29,967 bases of DNA from an uncultured Eggerthellaceae bacterium (GCA_910589135.1 CAJUSL010000009.1:1729-31695); one strand, 5' to 3'; positions 7,746 to 16,299 are shown, counted from the stretch's first letter. The notes: generated from the letters alone by a model not told the origin. Made by a program: numbers and translations.

Positions 7746-7794
7746 CTTTTTCGGGCCAATGTCGCCATGCCGAAACCTTGCGAGCGCCGCGGGC

Positions 7795-10324
7795 TCACCA
7801 TTCCCCCGGCGCCATGCGCACGCGGTCGGGAACGTCGAGCAGCGCGAACACGACGCCCACAAGCGCCGGCACGATGCTGCCGCTGATGGCGAGCGGGGTC
7901 AGCAGGCCGAGGTTGCCCGTCGCGAGCGGGACCACCAGGACGCCGCCCACGATGCACGCGGCCGCGGCCACCGATGCGAGGATGTCGAACACGTGCGTGC
8001 CCTTGCGGCAGATGAGCGAGTAGAGCGCCGCGGCGGCAAGCCAGCTGGCCGCCACCACCCAGTTCTGCGCCGAGGAGAGCGATTCCACGAAGCCGCCGGA
8101 TATGGAGGCGCCCGCGATGGACGGGTTCACTGCCACGATGAAGTTCGACACGACTTCCCAGTTCATGATGTCGCCCGAGCCCATGGAGGCCATGACGAAC
8201 GCGCTCAGGATGGCCATGCCCGCGGCAAGCACCGCGTCCCGGATGTCGAGAAGCGCACCCGAAAGCACGGGCACGAGCGCCGCGAATCCGATCGAGCCGA
8301 ACAGCGGCTGCAACATGACGAGGGTGGCCATCATGTCGCTTCTGCGCCCGAAGAACCACCACCATGCGCCGGTGCCTGCAAGCAGGAGGAACGCGGGAAG
8401 CCACGCCTGGTTGAAGAACAGCGCGACCACGAACAGCCCATAGCCCGCCGGCATGGCGAAGCGCGGCCACAGCGCGGCAAGCGCCACGAGTACGGCGAGG
8501 ATGGCCCAGGCCGCGATAGGCACGGTGCTGAAGAGGCCGAAGACGGTGTTGGCGCCCGCCTCGATGGTCTGCGAGGACGAGGCGGCCTGCGACGCCTGCG
8601 TGAAGTCGAAGCGGAAGTTGAGCAGCGCGACGACGCCGAGCATGGCCGCCCCCAGCGCCGCGGACACGCGCATCACGATGTTGGAGCCGCGCATGCCCAG
8701 CCGGTCGATGAACGGCACGTAGGGCTTCGGCGGGCGCGGGGCGGGTTCTTCGCGCAGCGACTCGGAGTCCTTCACCGCCTTCGCCAGCTGCGTCTTGCCT
8801 TCGCGCGCGCTGCCCAGCAGCGGCATGAGGTCTTCGGCGAACGCCTCGATGTCGGGGTAGCGCCCGTCCATGTCGGGGCTCAGCGCGTCGAACATGATGT
8901 CGTCGACGCTCTCGTCGATGTCCTCCCAGCACAGGGAAGGTATGACCAACTCGGCCCCCTCGATGGCGCTTTCCGCATCGTCGAGGCTGCGGGCCTTGAA
9001 GGGGTTCTTGCCCGACAGCATCTCGTAGGTGAGGCTGGCGAGCGCCCATTCGTCGGTGCGCACGTCGAGCCGCTGCTGGCGCATCTGCTCGAGCGGCATG
9101 TAGCCGATGGTGCCGCCGCCGGTCTCGCCTTGGCCGCTGGCGTCCATCAGGGTGGACAGGCCGAAGTCGGTCACCTTGACGACGCCTTCCTTGTTGACGA
9201 TGACGTTCTCGGGCTTGATGTCCAGGTGCAGAATGCCCGCCTTGTGCGCCACTTCGAGTGCATGGGACACCGAGCTGAACACGCTGGCGATCATGTCGAG
9301 CGTGATGTCGTTGTCCAGCTCGCGCATGATCTTCGCAAGCGTCTTGCCCTCGACGTACTCCATGATCACGTAGGCCATGTTGCCCTCGACCACGCAGTCG
9401 TAGACGGTGACGATGTTGGCGTCGTTCAGGTGCGCGGCGGTGCGGGCCTCTTCGAGTCCGGGAATGCGGTCGGCCCGCGCAAGGTGGTCGCCTTCGTAGG
9501 CGGGCGGCTCGTCGTCGAGCGGGCCCGAAGGGTCGTAGACGTCGTACGAGTCGGCAGGTACGTCGTAGCGGGCGCCGCGCCGGCCGCGTCGGTCGGCCCG
9601 GCCGAACCCTGCTTCCGCCGACGCTGTCGCCGTCGCCCGAGATGGCGTCGATGCTGATGGAATGCTCGCCGACGGCGCTGATGTCCACCTCGCCGGCTCC
9701 CGCGATCCTGCCGGGAATGTGTCCCGCGAACGCGCTGAGGCCGACGGTGTCGTTCTTGCCGATGGGAAAGCTGCTCATGTCGCGCCGGTGCTGGCGTCCC
9801 GCGCCGGCGCCCGCACGGCCCCCCTTGAAGCTGGAATAGCCCGCGAACTCGTCCAGGTCGAACGACTCGCCCGAGCCGCGCGCGTCGTCTTCGAAGTCCT
9901 CGGTGTCGGCCACGCGCGTGCGACCCCGCACGGCCGAGCCGGCAACGTTCGCCTTGGCCTCCTTGAAGTAGCTGCGGCGCTTCGCCAGGCGCTCGGCGTT
10001 CTTCTCGCGCGACGAGAAGAAGCTGGGCTCGCTGATCTTCTGCGTAAGGGGCACGAACGCCGCGGACTCGCCGTCGGCCGGCGCCTGAGCGCCCCGGCGG
10101 TAGTCGTCGCGACGTGCACGAGGAGCGCCGAACGCGCGGCTGGCGTTCTCGATCTGGGCGTCGTGGATGGAAACCCTCGAGCGGTCGATGTCAGCCTGGG
10201 TTATCTGGATGCACTTGATGGCGACGTCGCGCTTCAGGCGCGTGTCGTAAGCGTGCTGGACGGTGGCGTATCCGCCGGCGCCCGCCCGGCCCATGATGCG
10301 GTATCTGTCAAGAATCAGACTGAT
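7795..10324 (-). pseudogene. Ser/Thr protein kinase with polytopic membrane C-terminus, frameshifted
   Basis: The N-lobe is read in one frame: glycine loop GRAGAGGYATV, then VAIK with the ATP-binding Lys. The rest is read in another frame: alpha-C region LEEARTAAHLNDANIVTVYD, catalytic loop HLDIKPENV, DFG, then about 300 residues with 8-10 TM helices, ending at PGEW. The frames are offset by one extra base near 9601-9650. Removing one G from the minus-strand GGG at 9609-9607 would join them as GGSRFGRAD. No ATG, GTG or TTG occurs in frame upstream of the late ATG at 10294. GGAAGG (10336-10331) sits six bases before an ATC (10324-10322), where the family start would lie. The catalytic loop has Leu for the usual Arg (non-RD kinase). 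About 270 residues, mostly disordered, separate the beta-3 Lys from alpha-C. A sequencing error remains possible. Confidence 0.8.
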
Positions 10325-10374
10325 GGCAGCCCTTCCGTGTGCGTTTCCGTGGTGTGTTAGAAGGCTAACTTCGA

Positions 10375-10403
10375 ATGATAGAGGGAAAACGCGCCGGAAT
10401 CAA
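10375..10403 (-). promoter_or_regulatory. Probable promoter of the kinase gene
   Basis: On the minus strand there is a -35 TTGATT (10398-10403), 17-bp spacer and -10 TATCAT (10375-10380). It lies about 50 nt before the presumed translation start. The promoter looks intact although the coding sequence is damaged. Confidence 0.55.
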
Positions 10404-10618
10404 ATCCTGCAGGCAAGAAGGGCTGGGCAATGCACGCCGTCCCTGCTGCCATCTGGCGTCGCTCGCACCGCTCCAGGTCGGAAATGCCAAAAAAACGGCG
10501 GAGCTGTGGACAAAAATTGCGGAAATCCCAACCTCGACGTGGTGCGGAAGGGCGCCTCACACGACTTCTCGCGGCATGGGCCAAAGGGCGCCTCGCGGCG
10601 CAAGCCGCCCGGCGACCG
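10404..10618. other. Non-coding gap between the kinase and the 10619 gene
   Basis: With the kinase leader, this makes about 294 bases without a convincing gene. On the minus strand it lies 3' of the 10619-11182 gene. It contains a run of seven A (10489-10495), one DnaA-box-like TTGTCCACA (minus strand, 10505-10513), a small hairpin (GCGGC-TTGC-GCCGC on the minus strand) just after the stop of the 10619 gene, and a direct repeat AAGGGCGCCTC (near 10548 and 10583). Short open frames here have no ribosome site and look like noise. No strong intrinsic terminator is seen. Confidence 0.5.
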
Positions 10619-11182
10619 TTACGGCTGGCGCAGGTTGCGATACCCTGCGACGCGCGAGAAGTCGATGGAGTCGGGATCGAAGTCGCCGCTGACGGCGTCC
10701 TGGGTGTACACCTCGCGTCGAACGGCGTCGCTGCGGTCCTCCCCGAAAGGAATGGACGGCCGCTCGCGGCCGAACGCGCCGGTGTTCTGGTGCCCCTCGC
10801 TCTGGGCACGGTAGCTGTCGAAGAACGCCTGCCCGTCGTCGGGCTGCTCCATCGGCTGCACCGCGGCGGTATGCATGCGCGCAACGGCAGGCTGCACGGA
10901 GCGGACGGTCTGCGCCCCGGTGTTATAGGGCTGCACGACGGCGCCCCCCTGCGTCACGTCGGGGCACGCCTGCTGCAGGTACGAGCCCGTCACGGCCGGC
11001 GACTGCCGCGTGCCCTGCATTGCCGGACGCGGGGCGGGCTGCGCGGTGGCGTCGTACATCAATCGGTCGGAAAGCCTTCTGATGCGGCCGGAAAGCGACG
11101 CTACCCAGACGGCCATGGCGATGACCGCGAGGGCAAGCACGATTATGCCTATGAAGAGGAATGCTGTCGCCGGCGTGTTCAT
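10619..11182 (-). CDS. Small single-pass membrane protein next to LytS-type kinase
   Basis: This 187-residue protein has one N-terminal TM helix (about 6-31), a short basic segment (RIRRLSDRL) and a long cytoplasmic tail rich in Gln, Pro, Asp and Ser without recognisable domains. The tail ends in a more ordered stretch (SIDFSRVAGYRNLRQP). I do not recognise a family. The ATG at 11182 is preceded by GAAGGTG at good spacing; a GTG six bases upstream overlaps the kinase stop. Two bases separate the ATG from the kinase TGA, so it is translationally coupled to the LytS-type kinase and may be its accessory or anchoring partner (inference). Confidence 0.75.
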   Translation of the reverse strand: MNTPATAFLFIGIIVLALAVIAMAVWVASLSGRIRRLSDRLMYDATAQPAPRPAMQGTRQSPAVTGSYLQQACPDVTQGGAVVQPYNTGAQTVRSVQPAVARMHTAAVQPMEQPDDGQAFFDSYRAQSEGHQNTGAFGRERPSIPFGEDRSDAVRREVYTQDAVSGDFDPDSIDFSRVAGYRNLRQP

Positions 11183-11184
11183 TG

Positions 11185-12591
11185 TCACCTTCGTTCCCGC
11201 TGGATGGAAAGCTGCTCGCCCACCTCCAGCGCATCGGATGAGATCTTGCTGGCCATCTCGGGAAAGCGCAACGTGACCACAGTGCCCTCGCCCAGGGCGC
11301 TCTCCACGACCATCTCGGCGCCTTCGCCGTAATACCCGTGCATGCGGTCGTGGACGTTCTTCACGGCGATGCCGAGCCCTGTCGACGACTGCGGGTTCAT
11401 GATGCCTTGCCGCGCCTCCTCGTCCATGCCCACGCCGTCGTCGGACACGACGATGAGCACGTCGGAGCCCTCGACGCGCGAGCGTATGTCCACGAGCAGC
11501 TTCCCCTCCACGGGCATGGCGTGCTTGACGGCGTTCTCCACCAGGGGCTGCAGCAGAAACGGCGGCACCAGCATGGATGACACCTTGGCCCCTGCCGAGT
11601 CGACGTCGACCACCATCTCCAGGCGGTCCTCGCCGAACCGCGCCACCTCGAAGGAGAAGTAACGCTGCGTCTGCTCCAGTTCGCGGGCGAGCGGAATGCG
11701 GTCCTGCGAATTCTCAAGCGTGGAGCGGTAGAACACGGCGAAGTCGCGCAGCAGCACGCGCGCCTTCGCCGGGTCGGTGCGGATAAGCGACGCGATGGTG
11801 TTGATCGTGTTGAACAGGAAGTGCGGGTTGATCTGGTTCTGGAGCATCTTCAGCTCCATGGAAGTGGCGAGGTCGCGCTGGTTCTCCATCTCGAGGGCGG
11901 CCATCTGCGTGGACAGCAGCTCGCCGAAGCCCTGCGCGATGGACTTCTGCGTCTCGGTGATCTTGCGTGAGCTGCGGTAGTAGAACTTCAGCGTGCCGCG
12001 GATCTCGCGCCCGACGCGCAGCGGCACGATGATGGCCGCCTTGATCATGTTCGTCTTGCGCTCGCTTTTGGGAAGGCCGATTTCCTCGGCGGTGTAGATG
12101 ACGCGCGTCTGTCCGTCGGCAAGGGCGTCGTGCGTGGCCTGCGTGCGAATGGCCGCCCCTTGCGGGCTCTCGGCCTCCAGGTATCCCACGTAGCCGAGGA
12201 TGGTCTCGGTGTCGGTGATGGCGACGGCGATGGCCGCCGTGTTCGGAAGCAGCAGGTTGCACACGGCCTGCGCCACGCTGGGGGGAAGGCCCTGCGTCAT
12301 CAGGCCGAGGATCTGGCTGGACAGCCTGAGCACCGAATCGGTCTGCCGGGCACGCACCGAGTCGGGGTTCAGCAGCAGGAAGAAGACGACCACCACGCAG
12401 ACGGTGAACACGATGCCGGCGACGATCAGGACGGGTACCTTGTCGGACACGGCGACGATGGCCCACACCATGACGGCGGCCGCGACCAGGGCGAACACGC
12501 CCACGACCATCTCGACCGAGACGATGCGCGGGATGCGCCGGATGTGCCGCTTTTCGGAATCGAGTATTTCCATTCCTGCAAGATACCCCAT
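11185..12591 (-). CDS. LytS-type sensor histidine kinase (GAF-like, His_kinase, HATPase)
   Basis: This 468-residue protein has two N-terminal TM helices (about 27-49 and 52-74) with almost no extracellular loop. A GAF-like region follows (about 85-230). The His_kinase motif NQINPHFLFNTIN has the phospho-accepting H257. The HATPase has LVENAVKHA (N353), DDGVGM (384-389) and GLGIAVKNV (405-413). This is the architecture of LytS/YpdA-class kinases, which phosphorylate LytTR regulators. With no outside loop, the signal is probably sensed in the membrane or by the GAF-like region. The ATG at 12591 lies 12 bases after the purB stop; a second ATG at 12573 has AGGA directly against it, so the exact start is uncertain. 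No adjacent regulator exists; the LytTR protein at 186-899 is a candidate partner. Confidence 0.92.
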   Translation of the reverse strand: MGYLAGMEILDSEKRHIRRIPRIVSVEMVVGVFALVAAAVMVWAIVAVSDKVPVLIVAGIVFTVCVVVVFFLLLNPDSVRARQTDSVLRLSSQILGLMTQGLPPSVAQAVCNLLLPNTAAIAVAITDTETILGYVGYLEAESPQGAAIRTQATHDALADGQTRVIYTAEEIGLPKSERKTNMIKAAIIVPLRVGREIRGTLKFYYRSSRKITETQKSIAQGFGELLSTQMAALEMENQRDLATSMELKMLQNQINPHFLFNTINTIASLIRTDPAKARVLLRDFAVFYRSTLENSQDRIPLARELEQTQRYFSFEVARFGEDRLEMVVDVDSAGAKVSSMLVPPFLLQPLVENAVKHAMPVEGKLLVDIRSRVEGSDVLIVVSDDGVGMDEEARQGIMNPQSSTGLGIAVKNVHDRMHGYYGEGAEMVVESALGEGTVVTLRFPEMASKISSDALEVGEQLSIQRERR

Positions 12592-12603
12592 AACGCCAGG
12601 GCG

Positions 12604-13968
12604 CTAGAACTCGAGGCCCTCAAGGCGGTCGAACACCACGTCCGCGCGCGTCAGGAACGCGCGCGGGTCGAAGATCTCGTCGAGCTGCTGCTTCGACAGG
12701 GCGCCCTGCCCCTCCAGCTCGCGCACCATGGGGTCGTCCTCGATGCGCTGCTTGAACGTGGGGCCGCTGACGGCGTTCTGGATGTCCTCCCACACCTGCA
12801 TGGCGTTGCGCTGCACCACGACGTAGGCGTCCTCGCGGGTCATGCCGGCGTTGACCAGCGCGAGCAGCACCTTCGAGCTGAAGATGAGGCCGCGCGTGCG
12901 CCACAGGTTGTGCTCCATCTTCGCGGGGTAGACCTGCAGGCCGTCCAGCATCCAGTGCATCTTGCCGAACATGTAGTCCAGCGCGATGAAGCTGTCGGCC
13001 AGCGCCACGCGCTCGGCGCTGGAATGCGAGATGTCGCGCTCGTACCACAGCGCCACGTCGTCGTAGGCCACCTGCGCGTTGGCCTTCACCAGGCGCGCCA
13101 TGCCGCACACGCGCTCAGCGGTGATGGGGTTGCGCTTGTGAGGCATGGCCGAAGAGCCCTTCTGCCCCTTCGTGAACGGCTCCTCGGCCTCGATCACGTC
13201 GGACTGCTGCAGCAGGCGCACCTGCATGGCGATGCTTTCCAGCGTGGACGCCGTGACGGCGAGCGCGGAGGCCACCTGGGCGTGGCGGTCGCGCGCCAGC
13301 ACCTGGGTGGACAGCGGGTCGCAGGCAAGGCCCAGCTTCTCGCAGACGTAGTGCTCCACGAACGGGTCGATGCTGGAATAGGTGCCCACCGCGCCCGAGA
13401 TGGCGCCCACGGCCGCCACCTCGCGCGCCTGCATCATGCGCGTCTCGCAGCGCTTCAGCGCCCAGGCCCAGCTTCCGAACTTCATGCCGAACGTCATCGG
13501 CTCGGCGTGGATGCCGTGCGTGCGCCCGACACACAGCGCGTCGCGCAGCTCGAAGGCGCGACGCTTGCAAATCGCCCCCAGCTCGCGGATGTCGTCGACG
13601 ATGATGTCGATCGACTGCGCGATCTGGTAGCTCAGCGCCGTGTCCCCCAAGTCGGACGACGTCATGCCGTAGTGCACCCAGCGGCTGGGCTTCTGCTGCC
13701 CTTCCGGCACGTCGGCGTCGATGTTCTCGGCCATGTTGGTGGTGAAGGCGATGACGTCGGGGTTGGTCGTCTGCTCGATTTCGGCGATGCGCGCGGCGTC
13801 GGCGGCCGCGTGCTCGCGGATCCACTTCGCCTCCTCGACGGTGATGCCGCACTGGCCCAGCTCGGCCTGCGCCTCGCACGCGAGCACCTCGATCTCGCGC
13901 CAGATGTCGAACTTGTTCTGGAACTCCCAAATGCTTCCCATCTGGGGGCGCGTGTAGCGGTCGATCAT
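12604..13968 (-). CDS. purB: Adenylosuccinate lyase
   Basis: This 454-residue enzyme of the fumarase/aspartase superfamily cleaves SAICAR to AICAR and adenylosuccinate to AMP, each with release of fumarate. Visible signatures are HYGMTSSDLGDTA (about 99-111), the catalytic-histidine motif GRTHGIHAEP with H151, and the signature loop SSAMPHKRNP (272-281) carrying the catalytic serine. The length is normal. The ATG at 13968 has a clear AAAGGA site. The gene sits 18 bp after a TrkA-like gene and 12 bp before the LytS-type kinase, a context outside the usual purine operon. The other purine genes in the window (purE, purD) are each in different operons. Confidence 0.97.
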   Translation of the reverse strand: MIDRYTRPQMGSIWEFQNKFDIWREIEVLACEAQAELGQCGITVEEAKWIREHAAADAARIAEIEQTTNPDVIAFTTNMAENIDADVPEGQQKPSRWVHYGMTSSDLGDTALSYQIAQSIDIIVDDIRELGAICKRRAFELRDALCVGRTHGIHAEPMTFGMKFGSWAWALKRCETRMMQAREVAAVGAISGAVGTYSSIDPFVEHYVCEKLGLACDPLSTQVLARDRHAQVASALAVTASTLESIAMQVRLLQQSDVIEAEEPFTKGQKGSSAMPHKRNPITAERVCGMARLVKANAQVAYDDVALWYERDISHSSAERVALADSFIALDYMFGKMHWMLDGLQVYPAKMEHNLWRTRGLIFSSKVLLALVNAGMTREDAYVVVQRNAMQVWEDIQNAVSGPTFKQRIEDDPMVRELEGQGALSKQQLDEIFDPRAFLTRADVVFDRLEGLEF

Positions 13969-13986
13969 GGCGAATCCTTTCTGTCG

Positions 13987-14658
13987 TTACAGGGACCGGA
14001 AGAGGGCGCGAACCTCGTCGAGCGCCTCTTTGTCGGCGACAACGATGACCTGGTCGCCGGGGTACAGCCGGATGTCGGGGCTGGCAACCTCGGCATCGTC
14101 CTCGTACGCGACGCCGACGATCAGCGACCCCTCGGGCATCTCGATGTCGCCGATGGCGACGCCGTCCTCGTCGGAATGGCGCCTCATGTGCCCGATGGTG
14201 AACTCGGACAGCGCGACGTTGCCATGCGTGAGCGACGACACGACCGACACCGACCCCATCAACGCCTCCTCCTCGATGAGGTTGGCGATCAGCGTGGTCG
14301 ACGAGACGCACTCGATGCCCACCTCACGGAAGATGCGCAGGTTCTTGGGGCTGTTGACGCGCGCGATGGCGCGGGGAACGCGGAAGACGCGCTGCGCGAT
14401 CTCGCAAGCGACCAGGTTGGTGTCGTCCTGGCCCGTGGCCGCGACGAAGACGTCCGCACGCTTGATGCCGGCGTCGTCCTGGTAGCGGGAGTCGCACCCG
14501 TCGCCGTTGATGATGAGGTACTGCCCCTCGAGCATCACCGAAAGAATCGAGGCCGACTCGGGGTTGTCCTCGATGATGGCCACCTCGTTGCGGCTGGAAA
14601 GCAGCACCTGCGCCAGGTACGAGCCAACCTTTCCGCCGCCCACAATGACGATGTACAT
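13987..14658 (-). CDS. TrkA-like potassium-uptake regulatory protein (second of two)
   Basis: This 223-residue cytoplasmic protein has an RCK/TrkA_N Rossmann domain (1-125) with nucleotide-binding loop GGGKVGSYL (7-15) and an acidic residue after the second strand (IIEDNPE). Next come GDGCD, the VAATGQDD motif and a C-terminal TrkA_C/RCK_C domain (about 140-223). Such proteins gate Trk/Ktr potassium channels in response to ATP/ADP or NAD(H). It starts nine bases after a paralogue and is followed by purB after 18 bases. No TrkH/KtrB channel gene lies within the window. The two copies are clearly diverged. Confidence 0.92.
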   Translation of the reverse strand: MYIVIVGGGKVGSYLAQVLLSSRNEVAIIEDNPESASILSVMLEGQYLIINGDGCDSRYQDDAGIKRADVFVAATGQDDTNLVACEIAQRVFRVPRAIARVNSPKNLRIFREVGIECVSSTTLIANLIEEEALMGSVSVVSSLTHGNVALSEFTIGHMRRHSDEDGVAIGDIEMPEGSLIVGVAYEDDAEVASPDIRLYPGDQVIVVADKEALDEVRALFRSL

Positions 14659-14667
14659 GAGCGCCGC

Positions 14668-15330
14668 CTAGTCCTGGATGTATTTGTCGAGCTGGCCGAC
14701 CGCGTCGAGCTTGACGCTGACCAGCACCTTGTCGCCGTTGTAGAGGACCGAGTCCTCGGAGGGTATGGACGAGGCCGAGCCGTCGGCGCGCTCGAAGGCG
14801 ACGACGCGTATCTCGTGCTCGCTTTCCAGATTGGAGACGCGGATGCTGCGCGGCGCCTCCACGCCCTTGAGCGCCAGCGTGAACTCCACGATCTCGATGT
14901 CGCCGAAGCTGGCGACGTGCGAGCCGTGCCCCGACACCACCTTCGAGAAGATGTCGTCGGCCACGAGCGACGTGCCGCACACGTAGTCGATGCCGAGCTG
15001 CGAGTAGGCGTTCTCGTGGTCGGGGTTGTACAGGCGGGCTATGACGTGCTTCACGCCGAAGAGGCGGCCCGCCACCTCGGCGCACATGAGGTTGGCGTTG
15101 TCGTGCTGGGTGACGGCGGCCAGCACGTCGCATTCCTCGACGCCGGCGCGCAGCAGCACGTCCTCGTCGAAGCCGACGCCCTGCATGGTGTTGCCGTTGA
15201 AGTTGCGCCCCAGATTCGCGAACGCGTCCGCGGAGCGGTCGATGCAGCACACGTTGTCGCCGTTGTCGGACAGCTTGTTGGCGAGCTGCGACCCCACGCG
15301 GCCGCACCCGACTATGATCACATTGCTCAT
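14668..15330 (-). CDS. TrkA-like potassium-uptake regulatory protein (first of two)
   Basis: This 220-residue paralogue of the downstream gene has the nucleotide-binding loop GCGRVGSQL, CIDRSADA after the second strand, AAVTQHDNANL, and a C-terminal RCK_C domain ending LDKYIQD. The ATG at 15330 is preceded by GGTGGTG; two GTG codons lie three and six bases upstream of the TCA before it and could also serve. It is the first gene of a probable five-gene operon (TrkA, TrkA, purB, LytS-type kinase, small membrane protein). Together the two proteins could form a heteromeric RCK ring, or serve separate channels (inference). Confidence 0.92.
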   Translation of the reverse strand: MSNVIIVGCGRVGSQLANKLSDNGDNVCCIDRSADAFANLGRNFNGNTMQGVGFDEDVLLRAGVEECDVLAAVTQHDNANLMCAEVAGRLFGVKHVIARLYNPDHENAYSQLGIDYVCGTSLVADDIFSKVVSGHGSHVASFGDIEIVEFTLALKGVEAPRSIRVSNLESEHEIRVVAFERADGSASSIPSEDSVLYNGDKVLVSVKLDAVGQLDKYIQD

Positions 15331-15360
15331 TGACACCACCCGATTCTATGCAGTGGCTTA

Positions 15361-15366
15361 ATTGTA
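15361..15366 (-). promoter_or_regulatory. Probable -10 box (TACAAT) of the TrkA-purB-LytS operon
   Basis: TACAAT on the minus strand lies 30 nt before the ATG at 15330. The region 17 bp upstream has no recognisable -35. It lies in the 120-bp gap after the CorC-like gene. Confidence 0.45.
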
Positions 15367-15450
15367 GCGGCTTTCGGCGATGCGGAGGGACCGAGGCGGA
15401 AACGCGCAGGCGCGCCCGCACCCGCCGGCCGCGGCGCCAGGCGTGCGGCG

Positions 15451-16299
15451 TCAGCCTTGCTGCGCGCCGGACTCGCCCTGCCGCTGCACGCGCACCTTGG
15501 ATATGCGCGAGCGGCGCATCCTTTCGATGGTGAACAGGTAGCCGTCGACAGCGATGGTGTCGCCCGCGTCGGGCACGGAGTCGATGACGTCGAGCAGCCA
15601 GCCGGCGACGGTCTCGTAGTCGTCGGAAGCCGTGACGGGCCATCCCAGCTCGATGGCGTCTTCCACGGAAAGGCGGCCGTCGGCGCGCCAGTCGCCCTCG
15701 CCGATCGCCTCGATGAGCTCGCCGCCCACGTCCGACTCGTCGGCGATCTCGCCGACGATCTCCTCGATGATGTCCTCGATGGTGATCAGGCCCTCGGTAC
15801 CGCCGTACTCGTCCACCACGATGGCCATCTGCTGGTGGCTTGCCTGCATCTCGCCCAGAAGCGGGATGACGGCCTTGGTCTCGGGCACGAACATGGCGTC
15901 GTACATGAACTTCACGACCAAGTCGTCGATGGACCCGTCCATGAGGGGGCCGATGAGGTCCTTGTAGTTGACGATGCCGATGATGTCGTCGATGTCGTCG
16001 CGGCAGACGGGCAGGCGCGAATAGCCCGTGCCCCGCATGCGCTCGAGCGCGGTGCGGCCCGTCTCGTCGTCGCGGACGAGCATGACGTCGACGCGCGGGG
16101 TGCAGATCTCGTTCACCGCCGCGTCGCCGAGGTTGATGATGTCCTGGATCATGCGCTTCTCGTCGTCGGCGAGTTCCTCGGTGTCGTCGACCAGTTCGCG
16201 GATCTCGTCCTCGGAAGCGGACTCCCTCTTGCCGCCCGTCAGGCGTTCGAGGAAGTTGGGCTTGGCCTTTTCTTTGTCTTTGGGTTGCTCTTTTTCCAT
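15451..16299 (-). CDS. CorC/HlyC-like CBS-domain protein
   Basis: This 282-residue soluble protein has an acidic N-terminal segment with DDEKRMIQDIINLGDAAV, typical of the start of the CorC/hemolysin C family. A pair of CBS domains follows (about 65-185; EICTPRVDVM, YSRLPVCRDDIDDIIG, AIVVDEYGGTEGLIT) and then a C-terminal transporter-associated (CorC_HlyC) domain (about 200-272). There is no membrane domain (DUF21), so it resembles CorC rather than full-length CNNM-type exporters. Family members take part in Mg2+/Co2+ efflux or membrane ion homeostasis. The ATG at 16299 is preceded by GGAGAAC. The gene lies 61 bp after the Pro/Gln-rich protein and 120 bp before the TrkA operon. Confidence 0.92.
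   Translation of the reverse strand: MEKEQPKDKEKAKPNFLERLTGGKRESASEDEIRELVDDTEELADDEKRMIQDIINLGDAAVNEICTPRVDVMLVRDDETGRTALERMRGTGYSRLPVCRDDIDDIIGIVNYKDLIGPLMDGSIDDLVVKFMYDAMFVPETKAVIPLLGEMQASHQQMAIVVDEYGGTEGLITIEDIIEEIVGEIADESDVGGELIEAIGEGDWRADGRLSVEDAIELGWPVTASDDYETVAGWLLDVIDSVPDAGDTIAVDGYLFTIERMRRSRISKVRVQRQGESGAQQG

Noticed and set aside
10400..10603. 67-codon minus-strand frame in the gap
   Set aside because: No ribosome site, no recognisable protein features, and Arg/Pro-rich composition like other shadow frames.
12130..15333. 1067-codon open frame on the plus strand
   Set aside because: It is antisense to the LytS-type kinase, purB and both TrkA genes, all of which have clear motifs. 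The composition is that of a shadow frame.
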